From assembly GCA_964023205.1 (NCBI GenBank), contig OZ026843.1, positions 3,519,029-3,583,028 of the forward strand: 64,000 nt of DNA, given 5' to 3'. This stretch comes from Lutraria lutraria. Its lineage: Eukaryota > Mollusca > Bivalvia > Venerida > Mactridae. The translations under genes were made by a program, and so were the position numbers. Of the stretch, positions 22,401 through 36,400 are shown piece after piece. Position 1 is the stretch's first letter. Each line of letters starts with the position of its first letter. The notes beneath the pieces were generated by a model. It did no database searches. It was given only the letters and a program-made list of their open reading frames with translations, and was not told the DNA's origin.

Positions 22401-25400
22401 TAAAGTCAAAAGTAAGCAGAGCATAGCAAATTCAACCTTGCCACCAACTTTTGTGCATGCCAACTACTTGTAAGTAAAGTTGCATCCATGTACCAACAAC
22501 GCTTAAGGAGAAAATAAAAAATTAGATTTGTCAAAAAATCTTGACGCTAGGAAATTTTCTCACAAACTGTCATTTCTAGAAATGTAATAAAACCAAAAGT
22601 AACCAAACCATACCAAATCTGTTCTCATCACAGATTTCCATTGATCCACACTACTTGTATGTAATGGTCCCATGTTTCTACTATCTACAATTAAAGAGTA
22701 AATGAAAGATAAAAATTTGTCATAAAGCCTCCGCGTAAGAATATTTTCTCTCAAACTGCCATTTCTAAAATGCTAATAAAATCAAAAGTAAACGTAGCAT
22801 GGCTAAGCCTTTTGTGGCAGTGATTTCCATTGATGTCTATTACAAGCATGTGCAATTTCAAAGCCACAGTCCAAATAATGGTAGAGATATTGAAAATCAA
22901 AGACTTTCAGCAACTCTCGGAGACTTTTCGCAGAAATGGGTATTTCTAGAATTTCAATAAAGTCAAAAGTAAGCAGAGCATAGCAAATTCAACCTTGCCA
23001 CCAACTTTTGTGCATGCCAACTACTTGTAAGTAAAGTTGCATCCATGTACCAACAACGCTTAAGGAGAAAATAAAAAATTAGATTTGTCAAAAAATCTTG
23101 ACGCTAGGAAATTTTCTCACAAACTGTCATTTCTAGAAATGTAATAAAACCAAAAGTAACCAAACCATACCAAATCTGTTCTCATCACAGATTTCCATTG
23201 ATCCACACTACTTGTATGTAATGGTCCCATGTTTCTACTATCTACAATTAAAGAGTAAATGAAAGATAAAAATTTGTCATAAAGCCTCCGCGTAAGAATA
23301 TTTTCTCTCAAACTGCCATTTCTAAAATGCTAATAAAATCAAAAGTAAACGTAGCATGGCTAAGCCTTTTGTGGCAGTGATTTCCATTGATGTCTATTAC
23401 AAGCATGTGCAATTTCAAAGCCACAGTCCAAATAATGGTAGAGATATTGAAAATCAAAGACTTTCAGCAACTCTCGGAGACTTTTCGCAGAAATGGGTAT
23501 TTCTAGAATTTCAATAAAGTCAAAAGTAAGCAGAGCATAGCAAATTCAACCTTGCCACCAACTTTTGTGCATGCCAACTACTTGTAAGTAAAGTTGCATC
23601 CATGTACCAACAACGCTTAAGGAGAAAATAAAAAATTAGATTTGTCAAAAAATCTTGACGCTTGGAAATTTTCTCACAAACTGTCATTTCTAGAAATGTA
23701 ATAAAACCAAAAGTAACCAAACCATACCAAATCTGTTCTCATCACCGATTTCCATTGATCCACACTACTTGTATGTAATGGTCCCATGTTTCTACTATCT
23801 ACAATTAAAGAGTAAATGAAAGATAAAAATTTGTCATAAAGCCTCCGCGTAAGAATATTTTCTCTCAAACTGCCATTTCTAAAATGCTAATAAAATCAAA
23901 AGTAAACGTAGCATGGCTAAGCCTTTTGTGGCAGTGATTTCCATTGATGTCTATTACAAGCATGTGCAATTTCAAAGCCACAGTCCAAATAATGGTAGAG
24001 ATATTGAAAATCAAAGACTTTCAGCAACTCTCGGAGACTTTTCGCAGAAATGGGTATTTCTAGAATTTCAATAAAGTCAAAAGTAAGCAGAGCATAGCAA
24101 ACTCAACCTTGCCACCAACTTTTGTGCATGCCAACTACTTGTAAGTAAAGTTGCATCCATGTACCAACAACGCTTAAGGAGAAAATAAAAAATTAGATTT
24201 GTCAAAAAATCTTGACGCTTGGAAATTTTCTCACAAACTGTCATTTCTAGAAATGTAATAAAACCAAAAGTAACCAAACCATACCAAATCTGTTCTCATC
24301 ACAGATTTCCATTGATCCACACTACTTGTATGTAATGGTCCCATGTTTCTACTATCTACAATTAAAGAGTAAATGAAAGATAAAAATTTGTCATAAAGCC
24401 TCCGCGTAAGAATATTTTCTCTCAAACTGCCATTTCTAAAATGCTAATAAAATCAAAAGTAAACGTAGCATGGCTAAGCCTTTTGTGGCAGTGATTTCCA
24501 TTGATGTCTATTACAAGCATGTGCAATTTCAAAGCCACAGTCCAAATAATGGTAGAGATATTGAAAATCAAAGACTTTCAGCAACTCTCGGAGACTTTTC
24601 GCAGAAATGGGTATTTCTAGAATTTCAATAAAGTCAAAAGTAAGCAGAGCATAGCAAACTCAACCTTGCCACCAACTTTTGTGCATGCCAACTACTTGTA
24701 AGTAAAGTTGCATCCATGTACCAACAACGCTTAAGGAGAAAATAAAAAATTAGATTTGTCAAAAAATCTTGACGCTAGGAAATTTTCTCACAAACTGTCA
24801 TTTCTAGAAATGTAATAAAACCAAAAGTAACCAAACCATACCAAATCTGTTCTCATCACAGATTTCCATTGATCCACACTACTTGTATGTAATGGTCCCA
24901 TGTTTCTACTATCTACAATTAAAGAGTAAATGAAAGATAAAAATTTGTCATAAAGCCTCCGCTTAAGAATATTTTCTCTCAAACTGCCATTTCTAAAATG
25001 CTAATAAAATCAAAAGTAAACGTAGCATGGCTAAGCCTTTTGTGGCAGTGATTTCCATTGATGTCTATTACAAGCATGTGCAATTTCAAAGCCACAGTCC
25101 AAAAAATGGTAGAGATATTGAAAATCAAAGACTTTCAGCAACTCTCGGAGACTTTTCGCAGAAATGGGTATTTCTAGAATTTCAATAAAGTCAAAAGTAA
25201 GCAGAGCATAGCAAATTCAACCTTGCCACCAACTTTTGTGCATGCCAACTACTTGTAAGTAAAGTTGCATCCATGTACCAACAACGCTTAAGGAGAAAAT
25301 AAAAAATTAGATTTGTCAAAAAATCTTGACGCTAGGAAATTTTCTCACAAACTGTCATTTCTAGAAATGTAATAAAACCAAAAGTAACCAAACCATACCA

Positions 25401-26088
25401 AATCTGTTCTCATCACAGATTTTCATTGATCCACACTACTTGTATGTAATGGTCCCATGTTTCTACTATCTACAATTAAAGAGTAAATGAAAGATAAAAA
25501 TTTGTCATAAAGCCTCCGCGTAAGAATATTTTCTCTCAAACTGCCATTTCTAAAATGCTAATAAAATCAAAAGTAAACGTAGCATGGCTAAGCCTTTTGT
25601 GGCAGTGATTTCCATTGATGTCTATTACAAGGATGTGCACTTTCAAAGCCACAGTCCAAAAATGGTAGATATATTGAAAATCAAAGACTTTCAGCAACTC
25701 TCGGAGACTTTTCGCAGAAATGGGTATTTCTAGAATTTCAATAAAGTCAAAAGTAAGCAGAGCATAGCAAACTCAACCTTGCCACCAAGTTTTGTGCATG
25801 CCAACTACTTGCAAGTAAAGTTGCATCCATGTACCAACAACGCTTAAGGAGAAAATAAAAAATTAGATTTGTCAAAAAATCTTGACGCTAGGAAATTTTC
25901 TCACAAACTGTCATTTCTAGAAATGTAATAAAACCAAAAGTAACCACCCCATACCAAATCTGTTCTCATCACAGGTTTCTATTGATCCACACTACTTGTA
26001 TGTAATGGTCCCATGTTTCTACTATCTACAATTAAAGAGTAAATGAAAGATAAAAATTTGTCATAAAGCCTCCGCGTAAGAATATTTT
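18850..26088. repeat. 13-unit higher-order repeat, copy 1 (7,239 bp)
   Basis: Markers in order: m2, two CACAGATT units, a CTTGGAAA unit (about 20,874), one standard, F (GAAAGAAAAA at about 22,148), two standard, CTTGGAAA (about 23,660), CTTGGAAA with CAAACTC (about 24,217), K, m1, m2. Every marker recurs at +7,239 (13 x 557 minus 2). The left edge is bracketed between about 18,745 and 18,949. Confidence 0.9.
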
Positions 26089-26174
26089 CTCTCAAACTGC
26101 CATTTCTAAAATGCTAATAAAATCAAAAGTAAACGTAGCATGGCTAAGCCTTTTGTGGCAGTGATTTCCATTGA
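24505..26174. repeat. K-m1-m2 cassette 5
   Basis: CCACCCC in m2. This cassette is followed directly by a second m2 unit, the only place where two 556-bp units are adjacent. Confidence 0.9.
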
Positions 26175-26730
26175 TGTCTATTACAAGGATGTGCACTTTC
26201 AAAGCCACAGTCCAAAAATGGTAGATATATTGAAAATCAAAGACTTTCAGCAACTCTCGGAGACTTTTCGCAGAAATGGGTATTTCTAGAATTTCAATAA
26301 AGTCAAAAGTAAGCAGAGCATAGCAAACTCAACCTTGCCACCAAGTTTTGTGCATGCCAACTACTTGCAAGTAAAGTTGCATCCATGTACCAACAACGCT
26401 TAAGGAGAAAATAAAAAATTAGATTTGTCAAAAAATCTTGACGCTAGGAAATTTTCTCACAAACTGTCATTTCTAGAAATGTAATAAAACCAAAAGTAAC
26501 CACCCCATACCAAATCTGTTCTCATCACAGGTTTCTATTGATCCACACTACTTGTATGTAATGGTCCCATGTTTCTACTATCTACAATTAAAGAGTAAAT
26601 GAAAGATAAAAATTTGTCATAAAGCCTCCGCGTAAGAATATTTTCTCTCAAACTGCCATTTCTAAAATGCTAATAAAATCAAAAGTAAAAGTAGCATGGC
26701 TAAGCCTTTTGTAGCAGTGATTTCCATTGA
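26175..26730. repeat. Second adjacent m2 unit (556 bp)
   Basis: It repeats the preceding m2 at +556: GGATG at 25,631 and 26,187, the deletion, and CCACCCC in both. It differs at the right end, with AAAAGTAGC against AAACGTAGC. It lies at the junction of the two 13-unit copies and is best explained as a product of that junction. Confidence 0.85.
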
Positions 26731-28839
26731 TGTCTATTACAAGCATGTGCAATTTCAAAGCCACAGTCCAAATAATGGTAGAGATATTGAAAATCAAAGA
26801 CTTTCAGCAACTCTCAGAGACTTTTCGCAGAAATGGGTATTTCTAGAATTTCAATAAACTCAAAAGTAAGCAGAGCATAGCAAATTCAACCTTGCCACCA
26901 ACTTTTGTGCATGCCAACTACTTGTAAGTAAAGTTGCATCCATGTACCAACAACGCTTAAGGAGAAAATAAAAAATTAGATTTGTCAAAAAATCTTGACG
27001 CTAGGAAATTTTCTCACAAACTGTCATTTCTAGAAATGTAATAAAACCAAAAGTAACCAAACCATACCAAATCTGTTCTCATCACAGATTTCCATTGATC
27101 CACACTACTTGTATGTAATGGTCCCATGTTTCTACTATCTACAATTAAAGAGTAAATGAAAGATAAAAATTTGTCATAAAGCCTCCGCGTAAGAATATTT
27201 TCTCTCAAACTGCCATTTCTAAAATGCTAATAAAATCAAAAGTAAACGTAGCATGGCTAAGCCTTTTGTGGCAGTGATTTCCATTGATGTCTATTACAAG
27301 CATGTGCAATTTCAAAGCCACAGTCCAAATAATGGTAGAGATATTGAAAATCAAAGACTTTCAGCAACTCTCGGAGACTTTTCGCAGAAATGGGTATTTC
27401 TAGAATTTCAATAAAGTCAAAAGTAAGCAGAGCATAGCAAATTCAACCTTGCCACCAACTTTTGTGCATGCCAACTACTTGTAAGTAAAGTTGCATCCAT
27501 GTACCAACAACGCTTAAGGAGAAAATAAAAAATTAGATTTGTCAAAAAATCTTGACGCTAGGAAATTTTCTCACAAACTGTCATTTCTAGAAATGTAATA
27601 AAACCAAAAGTAACCAAACCATACCAAATCTGTTCTCATCACAGATTTCCATTGATCCACACTACTTGTATGTAATGGTCCCATGTTTCTACTATCTACA
27701 ATTAAAGAGTAAATGAAAGATAAAAATTTGTCATAAAGCCTCCGCGTAAGAATATTTTCTCTCAAACTGCCATTTCTAAAATGCTAATAAAATCAAAAGT
27801 AAACGTAGCATGGCTAAGCCTTTTGTGGCAGTGATTTCCATTGATGTCTATTACAAGCATGTGCAATTTCAAAGCCACAGTCCAAATAATGGTAGAGATA
27901 TTGAAAATCAAAGACTTTCAGCAACTCTCGGAGACTTTTCGCAGAAATGGGTATTTCTAGAATTTCAATAAAGTCAAAAGTAAGCAGAGCATAGCAAATT
28001 CAACCTTGCCACCAACTTTTGTGCATGCCAACTACTTGTAAGTAAAGTTGCATCCATGTACCAACAACGCTTAAGGAGAAAATAAAAAATTAGATTTGTC
28101 AAAAAATCTTGACGCTTGGAAATTTTCTCACAAACTGTCATTTCTAGAAATGTAATAAAACCAAAAGTAACCAAACCATACCAAATCTGTTCTCATCACC
28201 GATTTCCATTGATCCACACTACTTGTATGTAATGGTCCCATGTTTCTACTATCTACAATTAAAGAGTAAATGAAAGATAAAAATTTGTCATAAAGCCTCC
28301 GCGTAAGAATATTTTCTCTCAAACTGCCATTTCTAAAATGCTAATAAAATCAAAAGTAAACGTAGCATGGCTAAGCCTTTTGTGGCAGTGATTTCCATTG
28401 ATGTCTATTACAAGCATGTGCAATTTCAAAGCCACAGTCCAAATAATGGTAGAGATATTGAAAATCAAAGACTTTCAGCAACTCTCGGAGACTTTTCGCA
28501 GAAATGGGTATTTCTAGAATTTCAATAAAGTCAAAAGTAAGCAGAGCATAGCAAATTCAACCTTGCCACCAACTTTTGTGCATGCCAACTACTTGTAAGT
28601 AAAGTTGCATCCATGTACCAACAACGCTTAAGGAGAAAATAAAAAATTAGATTTGTCAAAAAATCTTGACGCTAGGAAATTTTCTCACAAACTGTCATTT
28701 CTAGAAATGTAATAAAACCAAAAGTAACCAAACCATACCAAATCTGTTCTCATCACAGATTTCCATTGATCCACACTACTTGTATGTAATGGTCCCATGT
28801 TTCTACTATCTACAATTAAAGAGTAAATGAAAGATAAAA

Positions 28840-31800
28840 ATTTGTCATAAAGCCTCCGCGTAAGAATATTTTCTCTCAAACTGCCATTTCTAAAATGCTA
28901 ATAAAATCAAAAGTAAACGTAGCATGGCTAAGCCTTTTGTGGCAGTGATTTCCATTGATGTCTATTACAAGCATGTGCAATTTCAAAGCCACAGTCCAAA
29001 TAATGGTAGAGATATTGAAAATCAAAGACTTTCAGCAACTCTCGGAGACTTTTCGCAGAAATGGGTATTTCTAGAATTTCAATAAAGTCAAAAGTAAGCA
29101 GAGCATAGCAAATTCAACCTTGCCACCAACTTTTGTGCATGCCAACTACTTGTAAGTAAAGTTGCATCCATGTACCAACAACGCTTAAGGAGAAAATAAA
29201 AAATTAGATTTGTCAAAAAATCTTGACGCTAGGAAATTTTCTCACAAACTGTCATTTCTAGAAATGTAATAAAACCAAAAGTAACCAAACCATACCAAAT
29301 CTGTTCTCATCACAGATTTCCATTGATCCACACTACTTGTATGTAATGGTCCCATGTTTCTACTATCTACAATTAAAGAGTAAATGAAAGAAAAAAATTT
29401 GTCATAAAGCCTCCGCGTAAGAATATTTTCTCTCAAACTGCCATTTCTAAAATGCTAATAAAATCAAAAGTAAACGTAGCATGGCTAAGCCTTTTGTGGC
29501 AGTGATTTCCATTGATGTCTATTACAAGCATGTGCAATTTCAAAGCCACAGTCCAAATAATGGTAGAGATATTGAAAATCAAAGACTTTCAGCAACTCTC
29601 GGAGACTTTTCGCAGAAATGGGTATTTCTAGAATTTCAATAAAGTCAAAAGTAAGCAGAGCATAGCAAATTCAACCTTGCCACCAACTTTTGTGCATGCC
29701 AACTACTTGTAAGTAAAGTTGCATCCATGTACCAACAACGCTTAAGGAGAAAATAAAAAATTAGATTTGTCAAAAAATCTTGACGCTAGGAAATTTTCTC
29801 ACAAACTGTCATTTCTAGAAATGTAATAAAACCAAAAGTAACCAAACCATACCAAATCTGTTCTCATCACAGATTTCCATTGATCCACACTACTTGTATG
29901 TAATGGTCCCATGTTTCTACTATCTACAATTAAAGAGTAAATGAAAGATAAAAATTTGTCATAAAGCCTCCGCGTAAGAATATTTTCTCTCAAACTGCCA
30001 TTTCTAAAATGCTAATAAAATCAAAAGTAAACGTAGCATGGCTAAGCCTTTTGTGGCAGTGATTTCCATTGATGTCTATTACAAGCATGTGCAATTTCAA
30101 AGCCACAGTCCAAATAATGGTAGAGATATTGAAAATCAAAGACTTTCAGCAACTCTCGGAGACTTTTCGCAGAAATGGGTATTTCTAGAATTTCAATAAA
30201 GTCAAAAGTAAGCAGAGCATAGCAAATTCAACCTTGCCACCAACTTTTGTGCATGCCAACTACTTGTAAGTAAAGTTGCATCCATGTACCAACAACGCTT
30301 AAGGAGAAAATAAAAAATTAGATTTGTCAAAAAATCTTGACGCTAGGAAATTTTCTCACAAACTGTCATTTCTAGAAATGTAATAAAACCAAAAGTAACC
30401 AAACCATACCAAATCTGTTCTCATCACAGATTTCCATTGATCCACACTACTTGTATGTAATGGTCCCATGTTTCTACTATCTACAATTAAAGAGTAAATG
30501 AAAGATAAAAATTTGTCATAAAGCCTCCGCGTAAGAATATTTTCTCTCAAACTGCCATTTCTAAAATGCTAATAAAATCAAAAGTAAACGTAGCATGGCT
30601 AAGCCTTTTGTGGCAGTGATTTCCATTGATGTCTATTACAAGCATGTGCAATTTCAAAGCCACAGTCCAAATAATGGTAGAGATATTGAAAATCAAAGAC
30701 TTTCAGCAACTCTCGGAGACTTTTCGCAGAAATGGGTATTTCTAGAATTTCAATAAAGTCAAAAGTAAGCAGAGCATAGCAAATTCAACCTTGCCACCAA
30801 CTTTTGTGCATGCCAACTACTTGTAAGTAAAGTTGCATCCATGTACCAACAACGCTTAAGGAGAAAATAAAAAATTAGATTTGTCAAAAAATCTTGACGC
30901 TTGGAAATTTTCTCACAAACTGTCATTTCTAGAAATGTAATAAAACCAAAAGTAACCAAACCATACCAAATCTGTTCTCATCACCGATTTCCATTGATCC
31001 ACACTACTTGTATGTAATGGTCCCATGTTTCTACTATCTACAATTAAAGAGTAAATGAAAGATAAAAATTTGTCATAAAGCCTCCGCGTAAGAATATTTT
31101 CTCTCAAACTGCCATTTCTAAAATGCTAATAAAATCAAAAGTAAACGTAGCATGGCTAAGCCTTTTGTGGCAGTGATTTCCATTGATGTCTATTACAAGC
31201 ATGTGCAATTTCAAAGCCACAGTCCAAATAATGGTAGAGATATTGAAAATCAAAGACTTTCAGCAACTCTCGGAGACTTTTCGCAGAAATGGGTATTTCT
31301 AGAATTTCAATAAAGTCAAAAGTAAGCAGAGCATAGCAAACTCAACCTTGCCACCAACTTTTGTGCATGCCAACTACTTGTAAGTAAAGTTGCATCCATG
31401 TACCAACAACGCTTAAGGAGAAAATAAAAAATTAGATTTGTCAAAAAATCTTGACGCTTGGAAATTTTCTCACAAACTGTCATTTCTAGAAATGTAATAA
31501 AACCAAAAGTAACCAAACCATACCAAATCTGTTCTCATCACAGATTTCCATTGATCCACACTACTTGTATGTAATGGTCCCATGTTTCTACTATCTACAA
31601 TTAAAGAGTAAATGAAAGATAAAAATTTGTCATAAAGCCTCCGCGTAAGAATATTTTCTCTCAAACTGCCATTTCTAAAATGCTAATAAAATCAAAAGTA
31701 AACGTAGCATGGCTAAGCCTTTTGTGGCAGTGATTTCCATTGATGTCTATTACAAGCATGTGCAATTTCAAAGCCACAGTCCAAATAATGGTAGAGATAT

Positions 31801-33294
31801 TGAAAATCAAAGACTTTCAGCAACTCTCGGAGACTTTTCGCAGAAATGGGTATTTCTAGAATTTCAATAAAGTCAAAAGTAAGCAGAGCATAGCAAACTC
31901 AACCTTGCCACCAACTTTTGTGCATGCCAACTACTTGTAAGTAAAGTTGCATCCATGTACCAACAACGCTTAAGGAGAAAATAAAAAATTAGATTTGTCA
32001 AAAAATCTTGACGCTAGGAAATTTTCTCACAAACTGTCATTTCTAGAAATGTAATAAAACCAAAAGTAACCAAACCATACCAAATCTGTTCTCATCACAG
32101 ATTTCCATTGATCCACACTACTTGTATGTAATGGTCCCATGTTTCTACTATCTACAATTAAAGAGTAAATGAAAGATAAAAATTTGTCATAAAGCCTCCG
32201 CTTAAGAATATTTTCTCTCAAACTGCCATTTCTAAAATGCTAATAAAATCAAAAGTAAACGTAGCATGGCTAAGCCTTTTGTGGCAGTGATTTCCATTGA
32301 TGTCTATTACAAGCATGTGCAATTTCAAAGCCACAGTCCAAAAAATGGTAGAGATATTGAAAATCAAAGACTTTCAGCAACTCTCGGAGACTTTTCGCAG
32401 AAATGGGTATTTCTAGAATTTCAATAAAGTCAAAAGTAAGCAGAGCATAGCAAATTCAACCTTGCCACCAACTTTTGTGCATGCCAACTACTTGTAAGTA
32501 AAGTTGCATCCATGTACCAACAACGCTTAAGGAGAAAATAAAAAATTAGATTTGTCAAAAAATCTTGACGCTAGGAAATTTTCTCACAAACTGTCATTTC
32601 TAGAAATGTAATAAAACCAAAAGTAACCAAACCATACCAAATCTGTTCTCATCACAGATTTTCATTGATCCACACTACTTGTATGTAATGGTCCCATGTT
32701 TCTACTATCTACAATTAAAGAGTAAATGAAAGATAAAAATTTGTCATAAAGCCTCCGCGTAAGAATATTTTCTCTCAAACTGCCATTTCTAAAATGCTAA
32801 TAAAATCAAAAGTAAACGTAGCATGGCTAAGCCTTTTGTGGCAGTGATTTCCATTGATGTCTATTACAAGGATGTGCACTTTCAAAGCCACAGTCCAAAA
32901 ATGGTAGATATATTGAAAATCAAAGACTTTCAGCAACTCTCGGAGACTTTTCGCAGAAATGGGTATTTCTAGAATTTCAATAAAGTCAAAAGTAAGCAGA
33001 GCATAGCAAACTCAACCTTGCCACCAAGTTTTGTGCATGCCAACTACTTGCAAGTAAAGTTGCATCCATGTACCAACAACGCTTAAGGAGAAAATAAAAA
33101 ATTAGATTTGTCAAAAAATCTTGACGCTAGGAAATTTTCTCACAAACTGTCATTTCTAGAAATGTAATAAAACCAAAAGTAACCACCCCATACCAAATCT
33201 GTTCTCATCACAGGTTTCTATTGATCCACACTACTTGTATGTAATGGTCCCATGTTTCTACTATCTACAATTAAAGAGTAAATGAAAGATAAAA
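28840..33294. repeat. 8-unit block, copy 1 (period 4,455 bp)
   Basis: The last eight units of 13-unit copy 2 (F, two standard, two CTTGGAAA, K, m1, m2) are repeated at +4,455 (8 x 557 minus 1). The left edge lies between about 28,765 and 28,915. Confidence 0.85.
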
Positions 33295-33413
33295 ATTTGT
33301 CATAAAGCCTCCGCGTAAGAATATTTTCTCTCAAACTGCCATTTCTAAAATGCTAATAAAATCAAAAGTAAACGTAGCATGGCTAAGCCTTTTGTGGCAG
33401 TGATTTCCATTGA
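31744..33413. repeat. K-m1-m2 cassette 6
   Basis: CCACCCC in m2, with the AAACGTAGC and GTGGCAG right end as in cassette 3. Confidence 0.9.
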
Positions 33414-36400
33414 TGTCTATTACAAGCATGTGCAATTTCAAAGCCACAGTCCAAATAATGGTAGAGATATTGAAAATCAAAGACTTTCAGCAACTCTCGG
33501 AGACTTTTCGCAGAAATGGGTATTTCTAGAATTTCAATAAAGTCAAAAGTAAGCAGAGCATAGCAAATTCAACCTTGCCACCAACTTTTGTGCATGCCAA
33601 CTACTTGTAAGTAAAGTTGCATCCATGTACCAACAACGCTTAAGGAGAAAATAAAAAATTAGATTTGTCAAAAAATCTTGACGCTAGGAAATTTTCTCAC
33701 AAACTGTCATTTCTAGAAATGTAATAAAACCAAAAGTAACCAAACCATACCAAATCTGTTCTCATCACAGATTTCCATTGATCCACACTACTTGTATGTA
33801 ATGGTCCCATGTTTCTACTATCTACAATTAAAGAGTAAATGAAAGAAAAAAATTTGTCATAAAGCCTCCGCGTAAGAATATTTTCTCTCAAACTGCCATT
33901 TCTAAAATGCTAATAAAATCAAAAGTAAACGTAGCATGGCTAAGCCTTTTGTGGCAGTGATTTCCATTGATGTCTATTACAAGCATGTGCAATTTCAAAG
34001 CCACAGTCCAAATAATGGTAGAGATATTGAAAATCAAAGACTTTCAGCAACTCTCGGAGACTTTTCGCAGAAATGGGTATTTCTAGAATTTCAATAAAGT
34101 CAAAAGTAAGCAGAGCATAGCAAATTCAACCTTGCCACCAACTTTTGTGCATGCCAACTACTTGTAAGTAAAGTTGCATCCATGTACCAACAACGCTTAA
34201 GGAGAAAATAAAAAATTAGATTTGTCAAAAAATCTTGACGCTAGGAAATTTTCTCACAAACTGTCATTTCTAGAAATGTAATAAAACCAAAAGTAACCAA
34301 ACCATACCAAATCTGTTCTCATCACAGATTTCCATTGATCCACACTACTTGTATGTAATGGTCCCATGTTTCTACTATCTACAATTAAAGAGTAAATGAA
34401 AGATAAAAATTTGTCATAAAGCCTCCGCGTAAGAATATTTTCTCTCAAACTGCCATTTCTAAAATGCTAATAAAATCAAAAGTAAACGTAGCATGGCTAA
34501 GCCTTTTGTGGCAGTGATTTCCATTGATGTCTATTACAAGCATGTGCAATTTCAAAGCCACAGTCCAAATAATGGTAGAGATATTGAAAATCAAAGACTT
34601 TCAGCAACTCTCGGAGACTTTTCGCAGAAATGGGTATTTCTAGAATTTCAATAAAGTCAAAAGTAAGCAGAGCATAGCAAATTCAACCTTGCCACCAACT
34701 TTTGTGCATGCCAACTACTTGTAAGTAAAGTTGCATCCATGTACCAACAACGCTTAAGGAGAAAATAAAAAATTAGATTTGTCAAAAAATCTTGACGCTA
34801 GGAAATTTTCTCACAAACTGTCATTTCTAGAAATGTAATAAAACCAAAAGTAACCAAACCATACCAAATCTGTTCTCATCACAGATTTCCATTGATCCAC
34901 ACTACTTGTATGTAATGGTCCCATGTTTCTACTATCTACAATTAAAGAGTAAATGAAAGATAAAAATTTGTCATAAAGCCTCCGCGTAAGAATATTTTCT
35001 CTCAAACTGCCATTTCTAAAATGCTAATAAAATCAAAAGTAAACGTAGCATGGCTAAGCCTTTTGTGGCAGTGATTTCCATTGATGTCTATTACAAGCAT
35101 GTGCAATTTCAAAGCCACAGTCCAAATAATGGTAGAGATATTGAAAATCAAAGACTTTCAGCAACTCTCGGAGACTTTTCGCAGAAATGGGTATTTCTAG
35201 AATTTCAATAAAGTCAAAAGTAAGCAGAGCATAGCAAATTCAACCTTGCCACCAACTTTTGTGCATGCCAACTACTTGTAAGTAAAGTTGCATCCATGTA
35301 CCAACAACGCTTAAGGAGAAAATAAAAAATTAGATTTGTCAAAAAATCTTGACGCTTGGAAATTTTCTCACAAACTGTCATTTCTAGAAATGTAATAAAA
35401 CCAAAAGTAACCAAACCATACCAAATCTGTTCTCATCACCGATTTCCATTGATCCACACTACTTGTATGTAATGGTCCCATGTTTCTACTATCTACAATT
35501 AAAGAGTAAATGAAAGATAAAAATTTGTCATAAAGCCTCCGCGTAAGAATATTTTCTCTCAAACTGCCATTTCTAAAATGCTAATAAAATCAAAAGTAAA
35601 CGTAGCATGGCTAAGCCTTTTGTGGCAGTGATTTCCATTGATGTCTATTACAAGCATGTGCAATTTCAAAGCCACAGTCCAAATAATGGTAGAGATATTG
35701 AAAATCAAAGACTTTCAGCAACTCTCGGAGACTTTTCGCAGAAATGGGTATTTCTAGAATTTCAATAAAGTCAAAAGTAAGCAGAGCATAGCAAACTCAA
35801 CCTTGCCACCAACTTTTGTGCATGCCAACTACTTGTAAGTAAAGTTGCATCCATGTACCAACAACGCTTAAGGAGAAAATAAAAAATTAGATTTGTCAAA
35901 AAATCTTGACGCTTGGAAATTTTCTCACAAACTGTCATTTCTAGAAATGTAATAAAACCAAAAGTAACCAAACCATACCAAATCTGTTCTCATCACAGAT
36001 TTCCATTGATCCACACTACTTGTATGTAATGGTCCCATGTTTCTACTATCTACAATTAAAGAGTAAATGAAAGATAAAAATTTGTCATAAAGCCTCCGCG
36101 TAAGAATATTTTCTCTCAAACTGCCATTTCTAAAATGCTAATAAAATCAAAAGTAAACGTAGCATGGCTAAGCCTTTTGTGGCAGTGATTTCCATTGATG
36201 TCTATTACAAGCATGTGCAATTTCAAAGCCACAGTCCAAATAATGGTAGAGATATTGAAAATCAAAGACTTTCAGCAACTCTCGGAGACTTTTCGCAGAA
36301 ATGGGTATTTCTAGAATTTCAATAAAGTCAAAAGTAAGCAGAGCATAGCAAACTCAACCTTGCCACCAACTTTTGTGCATGCCAACTACTTGTAAGTAAA

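Larger units (their letters stand above)
26089..33327. repeat. 13-unit higher-order repeat, copy 2 (7,239 bp)
   Basis: The same order of markers as copy 1: CTTGGAAA at about 28,113, F at about 29,387, CTTGGAAA at about 30,899 and 31,456, then K, m1, m2. I found no difference between the copies at the marker sites. The right edge lies between about 33,223 and 33,427. Confidence 0.9.
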
